Of a stretch of DNA of 64,000 nt, positions 15,171-23,768 are shown piece by piece (the stretch's first letter is position 1; each line of letters opens with the position of its first letter). The position numbers and the translations under genes were made by a program. A model generated the notes under the pieces. The model was not told where the DNA came from and searched no databases. It was given only the letters and a program-made list of their open reading frames with translations. Origin of the DNA: Chryseobacterium sp. RU37D (GTDB lineage Bacteria > Bacteroidota > Bacteroidia > Flavobacteriales > Weeksellaceae); NCBI RefSeq assembly GCF_900156075.1, contig NZ_FTMM01000002.1, positions 124,001-188,000 of the forward strand. The letters are read 5' to 3'.

Positions 15171-16688
15171 ATGAAAATAAATAACTTTTTAGAACTGAAC
15201 GACTTTAAAAAAATCATTATTAATAATGAAAAAATAGAACTGGATGAAACACTTCTTGCCAGAGTGGATGAAAGTTTTCAGTTTTTGAAGAATTTTTCGA
15301 AAAATAAAGTAATCTATGGCGTAAACACAGGTTTTGGACCGATGGCACAGTTCAAAATCAGTGATGAGGACACGCACCAGCTTCAATATAATTTAATCAG
15401 AAGCCATTCTTCAGGGATTGGAAATCCACTTCCTGCAGATGAGGTAAAAGCTTGTATGCTGGCAAGAATGAATACTTTGTCTTTAGGAAAATCGGGTGTT
15501 CATCAGTCAGTTGTTAATTTACTTAAAGAATTAATAAACAGAGATATTACACCGTTGATTTTCGAACACGGTGGAGTTGGAGCGAGTGGAGATTTGGTAC
15601 AATTGGCGCACTTGGCTTTGGTTTTAATCGGTGAAGGTGAAGTTTTTTATAAAGGTGAAAGAAAATTAACGAAAGAAGTTTTCGAACTTGAAGGTTTAGA
15701 ACCGATTCGAGTTGAAATTCGTGAAGGATTAGCTTTAATGAATGGAACTTCTGTCATGTCCGGAATTGGAATCGTTAATGCGCACAAAGCGAATCAATTA
15801 ATAAATGTTTCTATTAAATTATCTTGCGCGATCAATGAAATTGTTCAGGCTTACGACGATCATTTATCTCAGGTTTTAAATGGAACAAAACTTCACGAAG
15901 GTCAGCAGGAAATTGCAGCAAGAATGCGCGAACATTTGGCTGACAGCAAATTGATCAGAAAAAGAGCTGATCATTTATATACTCACTTTGAAGAACAAGA
16001 AAAAGTTTTCAAAGAAAAAGTTCAGGAATATTATTCTTTAAGATGTGTTCCGCAGATTTTAGGACCTGTTTTGGACACGTTGGAATACACTGAAAAAGTG
16101 CTGGAAAATGAGATCAATTCAGCAAATGATAATCCCATCATAAACGTTGAAGATCAGCACGTTTACCATGGAGGAAACTTCCACGGAGATTATATTTCTC
16201 TAGAAATGGACAAGCTGAAAATTGTTGTCACGAAACTGACGATGTTAGCAGAAAGACAATTAAATTATCTTTTGAATGCTAAAATCAACGAAATCTTGCC
16301 TCCTTTTGTAAATTTAGGTAAATTAGGTTTCAATTTCGGAATGCAGGGTGTTCAGTTCACAGCAACTTCTACCACGGCGGAAAGCCAGATGTTGTCAAAT
16401 TCGATGTATGTTCACAGTATTCCAAATAATAATGATAATCAGGATATTGTAAGCATGGGAACCAATGCTGCCGTAATCTGCAGAAAGGTGATCGAAAATG
16501 CCTTCGAAGTATTGGCAATCGAAGCCATCACCATTGTTCAGGCCATTGAATATCTTGAGTTTAAAGATAAAGTTTCAACGTCAACAAAAGAATTGTACGA
16601 TGAAATAAGAAAAATCATTCCCACGTTCTCAAATGACATGGTAATGTATCCGTATTTGGAGAAAGTAAAACAATATTTAAAAAGATAA
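15171..16688 (+). CDS. tyrosine ammonia-lyase (HAL/PAL/TAL family)
   Basis: Converts tyrosine to 4-coumarate and ammonia, supplying the aryl starter of flexirubin. The 505-residue protein forms the MIO cofactor from Ala138-Ser139-Gly140 (GGVGASGDLVQ). It also shows the substrate loop IYGVNTGFGPMAQ (Tyr49) and FTATSTTAESQ. At the ring-selectivity position it has Ser78-His79 (LIRSHSSG), a pair usually seen in histidine lyases. The characterised Flavobacterium johnsoniae tyrosine lyase, as I recall it, has the same pair and close overall similarity, so TAL activity is favoured. It is the first gene of the plus-strand pigment array. Confidence 0.9.
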   Translation: MKINNFLELNDFKKIIINNEKIELDETLLARVDESFQFLKNFSKNKVIYGVNTGFGPMAQFKISDEDTHQLQYNLIRSHSSGIGNPLPADEVKACMLARMNTLSLGKSGVHQSVVNLLKELINRDITPLIFEHGGVGASGDLVQLAHLALVLIGEGEVFYKGERKLTKEVFELEGLEPIRVEIREGLALMNGTSVMSGIGIVNAHKANQLINVSIKLSCAINEIVQAYDDHLSQVLNGTKLHEGQQEIAARMREHLADSKLIRKRADHLYTHFEEQEKVFKEKVQEYYSLRCVPQILGPVLDTLEYTEKVLENEINSANDNPIINVEDQHVYHGGNFHGDYISLEMDKLKIVVTKLTMLAERQLNYLLNAKINEILPPFVNLGKLGFNFGMQGVQFTATSTTAESQMLSNSMYVHSIPNNNDNQDIVSMGTNAAVICRKVIENAFEVLAIEAITIVQAIEYLEFKDKVSTSTKELYDEIRKIIPTFSNDMVMYPYLEKVKQYLKR

Positions 16689-16746
16689 TGGGTTCGAGGA
16701 GAACCCGGAGGGTTCAACAATAATAGCCGTAGGTGAAACCTATGGA
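16689..16746. repeat. dispersed intergenic repeat
   Basis: Contains GAACCCGGAGGGTTC, then AATAATAGCC and GTAGGTGAAACCTATGG, two short palindromes joined by a conserved linker. This matches a repeat type I recall from Bacteroidetes intergenic DNA; only one copy was seen here. Confidence 0.5.
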
Positions 16747-16781
16747 AATATAAAACCATAATCTGGTAAAAACAACAACCA

Positions 16782-17513
16782 ATGAAATGTGCAATCATCA
16801 CAGGCGGCTCAAGGGGAATTGGAAGAGCAATCTGTATAAAACTGGCTGAAGATAAAAATTATCATATTTTAATTAATTATACTTCAAACGAAGCAGCAGC
16901 AAAGGAAACTTTAGCTAAAGTGGAAGAATTGGGTTCTACAGGAGAAATTCTGAAATTCGATGTAGGAAATGCCGAAGAAACTCAGAAAGTTTTAACAGAA
17001 TGGCAGGAAAACAACCCAAAATCTATTGTTGAGGTTATTGTAAATAATGCCGGAATCACAAGAGACGGATTATTTATGTGGATGCCTAGTGAGGATTGGA
17101 ATGCTGTGATTAACACAAGCTTAAATGGTTTTTTCAACGTGACGAATTTCTTTATTCAAAAATTGTTGCGTAATAAATACGGCAGAATTATCAATATGGT
17201 TTCTGTTTCCGGAGTGAAGGGAACTGCAGGGCAAACCAATTATTCTGCGGCAAAAGGCGCTTTGGTGGGAGCTACAAAAGCGTTGGCACAGGAAGTGGCA
17301 AAAAGAAATATCACTGTAAATGCAGTTGCACCGGGATTCATCAAAACAGATATGACTCAGGAATTTAATGAAGATGAATTAAAAGCAATGATTCCTGCCA
17401 ACCGATTTGGTGAAGCGGAAGAAGTGGCAGATTTGGTAGCGTTTTTAGCATCTAAAAAGTCATCATACATTACAGGTGAAGTAATCAATATTAACGGAGG
17501 AATCTACTCGTAA
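16782..17513 (+). CDS. 3-oxoacyl-ACP reductase (FabG/ApeQ-like)
   Basis: A 243-residue short-chain dehydrogenase that should reduce the beta-keto group during polyene elongation using NADPH. It has the nucleotide motif TGGSRGIG (7-14), NNAG (88-91), catalytic Ser141/Ser143 and Tyr154-Lys158 in YSAAK. It ends GEVININGG, as FabG does. It lies between the ammonia-lyase and a ketosynthase in the same direction. Its cluster position argues for a dedicated pigment enzyme rather than the housekeeping FabG. Confidence 0.92.
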   Translation: MKCAIITGGSRGIGRAICIKLAEDKNYHILINYTSNEAAAKETLAKVEELGSTGEILKFDVGNAEETQKVLTEWQENNPKSIVEVIVNNAGITRDGLFMWMPSEDWNAVINTSLNGFFNVTNFFIQKLLRNKYGRIINMVSVSGVKGTAGQTNYSAAKGALVGATKALAQEVAKRNITVNAVAPGFIKTDMTQEFNEDELKAMIPANRFGEAEEVADLVAFLASKKSSYITGEVININGGIYS

Positions 17514-17515
17514 AT

Positions 17516-17620
17516 AATGTAACAATCTACCAATGTAAAAATTTACCAATATTGATTTAATGTAAAATTGATACATCGGTAAACTGATACATTGTTAAAC
17601 TGATACATTGTTAAATTTAA
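17516..17620. repeat. TTAAATTGATACATTG-family palindromic repeat, copy 1
   Basis: Runs of ACCAATGTAA, TTTACCAATATTG, ACTGATACATTGTTAAA and GATACATTGTTAAATTT form an imperfect palindrome between the ketoreductase and ketosynthase genes. Confidence 0.6.
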
Positions 17621-17625
17621 AAAGC

Positions 17626-18846
17626 ATGGAAAATAGGGTTGTAATTACCGGAATGGGAATTTATTCCTGCATCGGAACTTCTTTGGAAGAGGTGAAAGAA
17701 TCTTTATTTCAAGGAAAATCCGGAATTGTTTTGGTGGACGAAAGAAAAGAATTTGGTTTCAGATCGGGATTAACGGGAGTTGTCCCGAAACCGGATTTGA
17801 AGAATCTTTTAAACCGCAGACAGCGTGTAAGCATGGGTGAAGAAAGCGAATACGCTTATATCGCAACTTTAGATGCTTTAAAACAAGCCAATATCGATCA
17901 GGACTTCTTAGATAATAACGAAGTCGGAATTTTATACGGAAACGACAGTGTTTCTCAGGCAGTTGTAGAATCAATCGACATTGCAAGAGAGAAAAAAGAT
18001 ACTACTTTAATGGGTTCAGGAGCGATTTTCAAATCGATGAACTCTACGGTGACGATGAATCTTTCTACGATTTTTAAATTAAGAGGAATCAATTTAACCA
18101 TCAGTGCAGCTTGTGCAAGCGGTTCTCATTCTTTGGGATTGGCTTATATGATGATTAAAAACGGATTCCAGGATATGATTGTTTGTGGAGGAGCTCAGGA
18201 AACCAACAAATATTCGATGGCGAGTTTTGACGGACTGGGCGTTTTTTCTGTGAGAGAAGACGAACCGACAAAAGCATCAAGACCTTTCGATTCTGCAAGA
18301 GACGGCTTGATTCCTAGTGGTGGAGCGGCAACTTTAATTGTTGAAAGTTTAGAATCTGCCCAAAATAGAGGTGCCAATATCATTGCTGAAATCGTTGGAT
18401 ACGGGTTTTCTTCAAACGGTGGACATATTTCAACACCGAATGTTGACGGTCCTGCTTTGGCTATGAACAGAGCATTGAAACAGTCCGGTTTAACGGCAAA
18501 AGATATCGATTATATTAATGCTCATGCGACTTCCACACCAATTGGAGACGCAAACGAAGCAAAGGCGATCTACGAAATTTTCGGTGGTGAGGTGCCGGTA
18601 AGCTCCACCAAATCTATGACCGGTCACGAATGTTGGATGGCAGGCGCAAGTGAAGTTATTTACTCGATTCTGATGATGCAAAACGATTTCATCGCTCCGA
18701 ATATCAATCTGGAAAGCCCTGACGATGAGGCAAAAAAGATAAATTTAGTAGCAAAAACAAAAAGTCAAAAAATTGACGTATTTTTGTCAAATTCTTTTGG
18801 ATTTGGGGGGACAAATTCCGCATTAATTGTTAAAAAATTTGATTAA
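17626..18846 (+). CDS. beta-ketoacyl-ACP synthase (FabF/ApeR-like)
   Basis: The ATG at 17626 (MENRVVITGMGIYSCIG) is chosen over the upstream TTG at 17608, which lies inside a repeat. The 406-residue elongating ketosynthase has a full catalytic set: Cys163 in SAACASGSHS, His300 in NAHATSTP and His334 in MTGHECWMAGA. It should carry out decarboxylative condensation of malonyl-ACP with the growing aryl or alkyl chain. The next gene, an acyl carrier protein, begins 4 bases after its stop. Of the ketosynthases in the locus this one is grouped with the KR and first ACP. Confidence 0.9.
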   Translation: MENRVVITGMGIYSCIGTSLEEVKESLFQGKSGIVLVDERKEFGFRSGLTGVVPKPDLKNLLNRRQRVSMGEESEYAYIATLDALKQANIDQDFLDNNEVGILYGNDSVSQAVVESIDIAREKKDTTLMGSGAIFKSMNSTVTMNLSTIFKLRGINLTISAACASGSHSLGLAYMMIKNGFQDMIVCGGAQETNKYSMASFDGLGVFSVREDEPTKASRPFDSARDGLIPSGGAATLIVESLESAQNRGANIIAEIVGYGFSSNGGHISTPNVDGPALAMNRALKQSGLTAKDIDYINAHATSTPIGDANEAKAIYEIFGGEVPVSSTKSMTGHECWMAGASEVIYSILMMQNDFIAPNINLESPDDEAKKINLVAKTKSQKIDVFLSNSFGFGGTNSALIVKKFD

Positions 18847-18850
18847 AAAC

Positions 18851-19105
18851 ATGGAAAGGGAAAAAATTGTTGCGATCGTCAACAACTTTTTGGTTAATGA
18901 ATTTGAGGTAGACGGCGATGAAATCAGCAATGAAGCAAACTTAAAAACGACTTTAGGCTTAGACAGCTTAGATTATATTGATATGGTTGTAGTGATTGAA
19001 TCTAACTTCGGTGTAAAATTGGGAGAGACAGACTTCAAGAAAATAATCACGTTCGATGACTTCTATTCGACTATCGAGAAGAAAATCGCTGAAAAAAACG
19101 CATAA
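18851..19105 (+). CDS. acyl carrier protein 1
   Basis: An 84-residue acidic protein starting MEREKIVAIVNNF (ATG 18851). Ser39 in GLDSLDYIDM is the expected 4'-phosphopantetheine site, and the four-helix carrier-protein pattern is clear. It follows the ketosynthase after 4 bases, so the two are probably translated together. It differs strongly from the second carrier protein (30276-30533), as in aryl-polyene systems that use two ACPs with separate jobs. No phosphopantetheinyl transferase is encoded in the window. Confidence 0.9.
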   Translation: MEREKIVAIVNNFLVNEFEVDGDEISNEANLKTTLGLDSLDYIDMVVVIESNFGVKLGETDFKKIITFDDFYSTIEKKIAEKNA

Positions 19106-19130
19106 CTATCTACTAAAGCCTACTTTAGTT

Positions 19131-19220
19131 AAATGTAACCATATACCAATTAAACAGTTTACCAATGCTTTAAGTCTCATAAATTGTTACACTGTTAGAT
19201 TGATACATTGTTAAATTAAT
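19131..19220. repeat. TTAAATTGATACATTG-family palindromic repeat, copy 2
   Basis: ATATACCAATTAAACAGTT, then TTGTTACACTGTTAGATTG and ATACATTGTTAAATT, between the ACP and acyltransferase genes. Confidence 0.6.
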
Positions 19221-19223
19221 ACT

Positions 19224-20108
19224 ATGAACAAGTGGAAAGGTAAATCTAAAGGCACAATTCTGGGCTACAGGATTTTCGTCTGGTGCATTAGAAATATCGG
19301 GATCCGGAATTCATATTTCGTGCTTTATTTTGTTGCATTCTATTACTTTTTATTCGAAAAAAATAGCAACAAATACTACAGATACTATTTCCAGAAAAGA
19401 CTGAATTACGGCTATTGGAAAACAAAAATTTCTTTAATTAAAAGTTATTTCACTTTCGGAACGGTTTTGATTGATAAAACTGCAATTTCTGTAGGATTAC
19501 GCGAAAAGTATACCTACGAATTCGACGGGATTGAAAACCTCCGAAACCTTTTAGTCGAGAAAAAAGGAGGCGTTTTAATCAGTGCCCATATCGGAAATTT
19601 CGAAATTGCAGAACATTTTTTTGCAGATATTGATTTTGATTGTCAAATTAATTTAGTGACAACAGATCAGGAAATTACAGTGATTAAAGAATATCTTGAA
19701 AGTGTTTCCGTTAAAGCGAGTAGCATCAAATTCATTTACGTAAAAGAAGATATGTCGCATATTTTCGATATCAATGAAGCGTTGTCAAAAAACGAACTAA
19801 TTTGTTTTACAGGTGACCGTTATTTTGAAGGTTCTAAATTTTTGGAAGGAGATTTACTCGGAAAATCAGCAAAATTTCCGGCAGGTCCTTTCATGATTGC
19901 TTCAAGATTAGGCGTTCCGGTTGTGTATGTGTATGTGATGAAAGAAAAAAATCTTCATTATCATTTGTACGCGCGAGTTGCTCAAAACGTCAAAAAACGT
20001 GATGCGCAGGGACTTTTGAATTCCTATACTCAAAATTTAGAGTCCATGATTAAAAAATATCCTCTTCAATGGTTCAATTACTTCAATTTTTGGGATGATA
20101 TTGATTAA
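19224..20108 (+). CDS. LpxL/HtrB-like lysophospholipid acyltransferase
   Basis: A 294-residue LPLAT-superfamily protein with an N-terminal membrane-associated segment (about 30-45), the HX4E catalytic motif as HIGNFE (His122, Glu127), and downstream GDRYFEGSKF and FPAGPFMIASRLGVPVV, as in lipid A late acyltransferases. In this cluster it could transfer the aryl-polyenoyl chain from ACP onto dialkylresorcinol or a membrane lipid, but this is an inference. It follows the ACP after a 118-base repeat-containing gap. Length and motifs are normal. Confidence 0.83.
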   Translation: MNKWKGKSKGTILGYRIFVWCIRNIGIRNSYFVLYFVAFYYFLFEKNSNKYYRYYFQKRLNYGYWKTKISLIKSYFTFGTVLIDKTAISVGLREKYTYEFDGIENLRNLLVEKKGGVLISAHIGNFEIAEHFFADIDFDCQINLVTTDQEITVIKEYLESVSVKASSIKFIYVKEDMSHIFDINEALSKNELICFTGDRYFEGSKFLEGDLLGKSAKFPAGPFMIASRLGVPVVYVYVMKEKNLHYHLYARVAQNVKKRDAQGLLNSYTQNLESMIKKYPLQWFNYFNFWDDID

Positions 20109-20328
20109 ATTCCCTACTTTTACTTCGAAAAAACTAATTTTTAAACTCAAACACTAAGATTCTTTTACGAATTAATCCTTTTTTTGCTTTGATTTTCATT
20201 GATTAGATTTTACTTTGCTGAGTATTAACGCTTTTGCGAACTTAAAAACAGTTAGTAGTAAAAAAATCTTTGCGAACTTTGCGTTAAATAAAATTATTTC
20301 TAAATTTCTTAGTAATTAATTTTTTCCT
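20109..20328. repeat. intergenic region with CTTTGCG-type repeat
   Basis: About 220 bases without a gene. The stretch 20225-20292 contains AACGCTTTTGCGAACTT and CTTTGCGAACTTTGCGTTAA, a degenerate direct repeat of a kind I recall from flavobacterial intergenic DNA. Confidence 0.45.
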
Positions 20329-21864
20329 TTGAAAAAAGAATTTGACATACTTGTAATCGGTAGCGGATTGGGAGGACTTGTTTCGGCTTTAATTTTAGCC
20401 AAAGAAGGCTTAAAGGTGTGTGTCCTAGAGAAAAACAATCAATACGGTGGAAATTTGCAGACATTTTCCCGCGATAAACTTATTTTTGATACCGGAGTTC
20501 ATTATTTGGGTGGTCTTTCGGAAGGGCAGAACCTTCATCAGTATTTTTCTTATCTGGAAATTATGGATGAGCTTGAGCTTCATAAAATGGACGAAGACGG
20601 CTATGATAAAATCACTTTCGGGGATGATGAAACACAATATCCTCATGCGCAGGGTTACAAAAATTTTGTTGAACAGCTATCGAAACATTTTCCGGAAGAA
20701 AGAGAAAATTTAGAAAATTATTGTGAAGAAATTCAAAGGGTTTGCAGCCAGTTTCCAAGATATAATTTGGTTGGAAAATATAATTACAATGAGGAACTTC
20801 TCTACCTGAATACCAAAAGATTTATTGAATCTTTAACAACGAATAAAAAACTACAATCTGTTTTATTGGGTTCAAATTTTTTATACGCCGGAGATTCGAA
20901 AAATGTTCCATTTTATGTTCATGCTTTAACGGTAGATTCCTATATTCAAAGTGCTTATAAATGCATAAAAGGAGGAAGTCAGATTTCAAAATTGCTGATT
21001 CGCAGACTTCGGGAATATGGAGCGGGGGTTCATAAACATTCAGAAGTTTCTGAATTTATTTTTAATGAAAATTCTTTAGCAGGTATAAAAACCAAGACGG
21101 GAAAAGAGTATTTCGCAAAAAAAATAATTTCAAATATAGAAATCCGTTCAACAATTAAATTAATTGGTGAAGAAAAATTAAAAAAATCCTTTTTAAACAG
21201 AATCATGAGCTGGGAACCTGTTCCTTCATGTTTCAGTGTTTATTTCGTATTGAAACCTCACATTTTGCCGAATTTTAATTATAATATTTACCATTATTCA
21301 AATGAAGAACTGGTCTGGAATGCTTATCGTTACAGTAAAAATTCATGGCCTGAGACGTATATGCTTTCTTCCACCCAATCAAAGCTGTATCCGGGATTTG
21401 CTGAAAGCCTGACGGCAATTTCTTACATGGATTTTGAAGAAGTTAAAGAGTGGGAAACAACTTTCAATACGGTTGCCGACGAGCACGAGCGGGGTGAACT
21501 GTATGAAAAGTTCAAACTTGAAAAAGCTGAAAAGATGATTACTGCCTTAGAAAAGAAAATCCCGAACTTAAGGCAGGCTATCAAGAAAACCTACACGTCA
21601 TCTCCTCTGTCATACCGTGATTATATCGGAAGTTTCGACGGGAATATGTATGGTTATGTCAAAAGCTCAGAAAATCCCTTGAAAACAATGGTTTCACCAC
21701 GTACAAAAATAGAAAACCTCTTTCTGACAGGGCAATCGGTGAATATGCACGGAATTTTGGGCTGTACCATTGGTGCTTTTAATACTTGCGCGGAAATCCT
21801 TGGAAAAGAGGTTGTTGATGAAAGATTAACACATTTGATTAATAAAAATAAAAGTGAAAAATAA
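20329..21864 (+). CDS. CrtI/retinol-saturase-like FAD oxidoreductase
   Basis: A 511-residue flavin amine-oxidase-fold protein with the FAD motif GSGLGGLVSA (11-20), the following ELEK-type loop (VLEKNNQYGGN), and C-terminal VSPRTKIENLFLTGQS, typical of phytoene desaturases and all-trans-retinol saturases. A role in setting or isomerising polyene double bonds is plausible; the reaction is unknown. No ATG exists near the N-terminus, so the TTG at 20329 (MKKEFDILVIG) is taken as start. The next gene overlaps its last 11 bases, indicating coupled translation. Confidence 0.85.
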   Translation: MKKEFDILVIGSGLGGLVSALILAKEGLKVCVLEKNNQYGGNLQTFSRDKLIFDTGVHYLGGLSEGQNLHQYFSYLEIMDELELHKMDEDGYDKITFGDDETQYPHAQGYKNFVEQLSKHFPEERENLENYCEEIQRVCSQFPRYNLVGKYNYNEELLYLNTKRFIESLTTNKKLQSVLLGSNFLYAGDSKNVPFYVHALTVDSYIQSAYKCIKGGSQISKLLIRRLREYGAGVHKHSEVSEFIFNENSLAGIKTKTGKEYFAKKIISNIEIRSTIKLIGEEKLKKSFLNRIMSWEPVPSCFSVYFVLKPHILPNFNYNIYHYSNEELVWNAYRYSKNSWPETYMLSSTQSKLYPGFAESLTAISYMDFEEVKEWETTFNTVADEHERGELYEKFKLEKAEKMITALEKKIPNLRQAIKKTYTSSPLSYRDYIGSFDGNMYGYVKSSENPLKTMVSPRTKIENLFLTGQSVNMHGILGCTIGAFNTCAEILGKEVVDERLTHLINKNKSEK

Positions 21865-23632
21865 GAAGAAAGATTATATGCAGTCTTTTGTCATTCTGAA
21901 TGAAGCGAAGCGAAATAAAGAATCTAAACTTATAAAAAGAGATTCTTCCTATCGTCAGAATAGCAAACAGCATAACATAAATGCTTTATTTTTCTTTTGT
22001 TTCATTCTGATCCTCGCATCTTGCGGAATTAGAAAATCCGTCAACCATATTCCTGATGTAAAACAATATTCGCTTGAGATTCCGAAAGTCAGTAGAATAA
22101 ACGATTCCACTTTTAGTTTTAATGAAAATTATTTAACAAAAAATAAGCAGCAGCTCTGGGAATTGTATATTAAAGGAAATCCTTTACAGCTGGGCTATAA
22201 CAATGGAGCGTTAACGCAAAATCTGATGCAGAAACAGGAAGAAATTTTCTTTTCAAAAGTGGAAGGTTTTGTACCCTCGAAGTTTAAACAAAATCTGTTG
22301 AGAGGTTTTCTGAAATGGTACAACCGAAAAATGTACCTGAACGTTCGTGAAGATTACCAGGCTGAATTATATGGATTATCTCAATATTCTTCAGATAAAT
22401 ATGATTTTATTGCACCGAAATTTTTGAGAAGCATGTATCTGCACGGAGCGCATGACATCGGTCATGTGATGCAGGATCTGATGGTCGTTGGTTGCACTTC
22501 TCTCGCGGTTTGGAACGAAAATACGGAAGATGGAGACTTGCTGATTGGAAGAAATTTTGACTTTTATGTAGGTGATGATTTCGCTAAAAATAAGCTTATC
22601 GAATTTGTAGAACCTGAAGACGGAATCCCTTATTTATCTGTATGTTGGCCGGGAATGATTGGTGTCGTTTCCGGGATGAATAAAGAAGGAATTACAGTGA
22701 CAATTAATGCGGGAAAATCTAAAATTCCGTTGACGGCAAAAACGCCGATTTCTTTGGTAACAAAAGAAATTTTACAATACGCTAAAAATATCGATGAAGC
22801 GATTGAGATTGCGAAAAAGAGAAAAGTTTTCGTTTCAGAATCTATTCTGGTGGGAAGTGCAAATGATAAAAATGCTGTGATTATTGAGATTTCCCCGGAT
22901 AATTTTGGAGTATACAAAGTTGAAAATACAAGCCGTATCTTTTGTACCAATCATTTTCAGTCGGATGTTTATAAAAACGATAAACGTAACCAGAAACATA
23001 TTCTTGAAAGTCATTCTGAGTATCGGTACGAAAAATTGCAGGAACTTTTAAAAGAAAATAAGAAATTAAACCCTGAAAAAATGGCTTCGATTTTAAGAGA
23101 TCAATCGGGTCTGAAAGGGGAGAAGATTGGTTATGGTAATGAAAAGGCAATCAATCAGCTGTTGGCGCATCATGCGGTGATTTTTTCTCCTCGAAAAAAA
23201 TTGGTATGGATTTCGGCAAATCCTTATCAGCTGGGAGAGTTTGTCTGTTATGATCTAAATGAAATTTTTTCTAATAAAAGATTAAAAAACGGAATATTTT
23301 CAAAATCTGAATTGAATATTGCAAAAGATCCTTTTGTAGATTCTCAAGAGTTGAAAAATTACGATGAATATAAGAAATTAAGTTCTCATATTGAAGATTT
23401 TATCGGTGATAAAAAAGCTAGACTTTCAGAGGATTTTATCAATTATTATCAGTCCTTAAATCCTGATTTTTGGATTGTTTATTATCAGGCTGGAAAATAT
23501 TATTTTAATAAAAAAGACTATTCTAAAGCAAAAGTTGAATTTGAAAAAGCTTTAACGAAAGAAATTGCAACGGTTCCGGATCGAAAAAACCTTGAGAATT
23601 ATCTGAAGAAAACGTTGAAAAAGTTGAGATAA
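21854..23632 (+). CDS. C45-family Ntn-hydrolase/acyltransferase lipoprotein
   Basis: A 592-residue protein with a lipobox (ILASC, Cys57). Its penicillin-acyltransferase-like C45 domain has the predicted N-terminal nucleophile Cys214 in VVGCTSLAVWN, followed by LLIGRNFDF. The C-terminus holds TPR-like helices (about 545-590). Such proteins self-cleave before the Cys and hydrolyse or transfer acyl groups. The start is GTG 21854, overlapping the preceding gene; ATG 21878 is an alternative. Between the basic start (MKNKKK) and the hydrophobic core, residues of about 11-38 are encoded by a dispersed repeat, giving an abnormally long signal-peptide n-region. An ester-forming role in flexirubin is possible. 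Confidence 0.8.
   Translation: MKNKKKDYMQSFVILNEAKRNKESKLIKRDSSYRQNSKQHNINALFFFCFILILASCGIRKSVNHIPDVKQYSLEIPKVSRINDSTFSFNENYLTKNKQQLWELYIKGNPLQLGYNNGALTQNLMQKQEEIFFSKVEGFVPSKFKQNLLRGFLKWYNRKMYLNVREDYQAELYGLSQYSSDKYDFIAPKFLRSMYLHGAHDIGHVMQDLMVVGCTSLAVWNENTEDGDLLIGRNFDFYVGDDFAKNKLIEFVEPEDGIPYLSVCWPGMIGVVSGMNKEGITVTINAGKSKIPLTAKTPISLVTKEILQYAKNIDEAIEIAKKRKVFVSESILVGSANDKNAVIIEISPDNFGVYKVENTSRIFCTNHFQSDVYKNDKRNQKHILESHSEYRYEKLQELLKENKKLNPEKMASILRDQSGLKGEKIGYGNEKAINQLLAHHAVIFSPRKKLVWISANPYQLGEFVCYDLNEIFSNKRLKNGIFSKSELNIAKDPFVDSQELKNYDEYKKLSSHIEDFIGDKKARLSEDFINYYQSLNPDFWIVYYQAGKYYFNKKDYSKAKVEFEKALTKEIATVPDRKNLENYLKKTLKKLR
21885..21965. repeat. dispersed GTCATTCTGAATGAAGC-type palindrome inside a coding region
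   Basis: Left end TGTCATTCTGAATGAAGCG and an internal AAGAATCT, right end AGATTCTT ... TCAGAATAGCA form an imperfect inverted repeat. It lies in frame inside the 5' end of the C45 lipoprotein gene. A related copy is at 27826-27903. Confidence 0.7.
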
Positions 23633-23680
23633 TTTGTATAACGACAAAAGCTTAGCCCTGATTGAGCGACATGTTTGAGC

Positions 23681-23733
23681 TTTTTTCGGGTTTAGGCTCG
23701 GCGGCTTCGCCGCCGAGCCTAAACCCGAAAAAA
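23681..23733. terminator. perfect 25-bp hairpin between convergent pigment arrays
   Basis: Bases 23681-23705 pair perfectly with 23709-23733, with a 3-base loop. The arms begin with six T and end with six A, so the hairpin can terminate transcription in both directions. It is framed by AGCCCTGATTGAGCGACATG on the left and GTGAAAGCAGGAATTAGCTCC-type sequence on the right (about 23654-23765), resembling a flavobacterial dispersed element. Confidence 0.85.
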
Positions 23734-23768
23734 CGAGTAGTGAAAGCAGGAATTAGCTCCTGATTCCG

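Noticed and set aside
17516..17620. Possible CRISPR-like array because of repeated ACATTGTTAAA words
   Set aside because: Units are irregular, there are no spacers of constant length, and no cas genes are nearby; this is an imperfect palindromic repeat.
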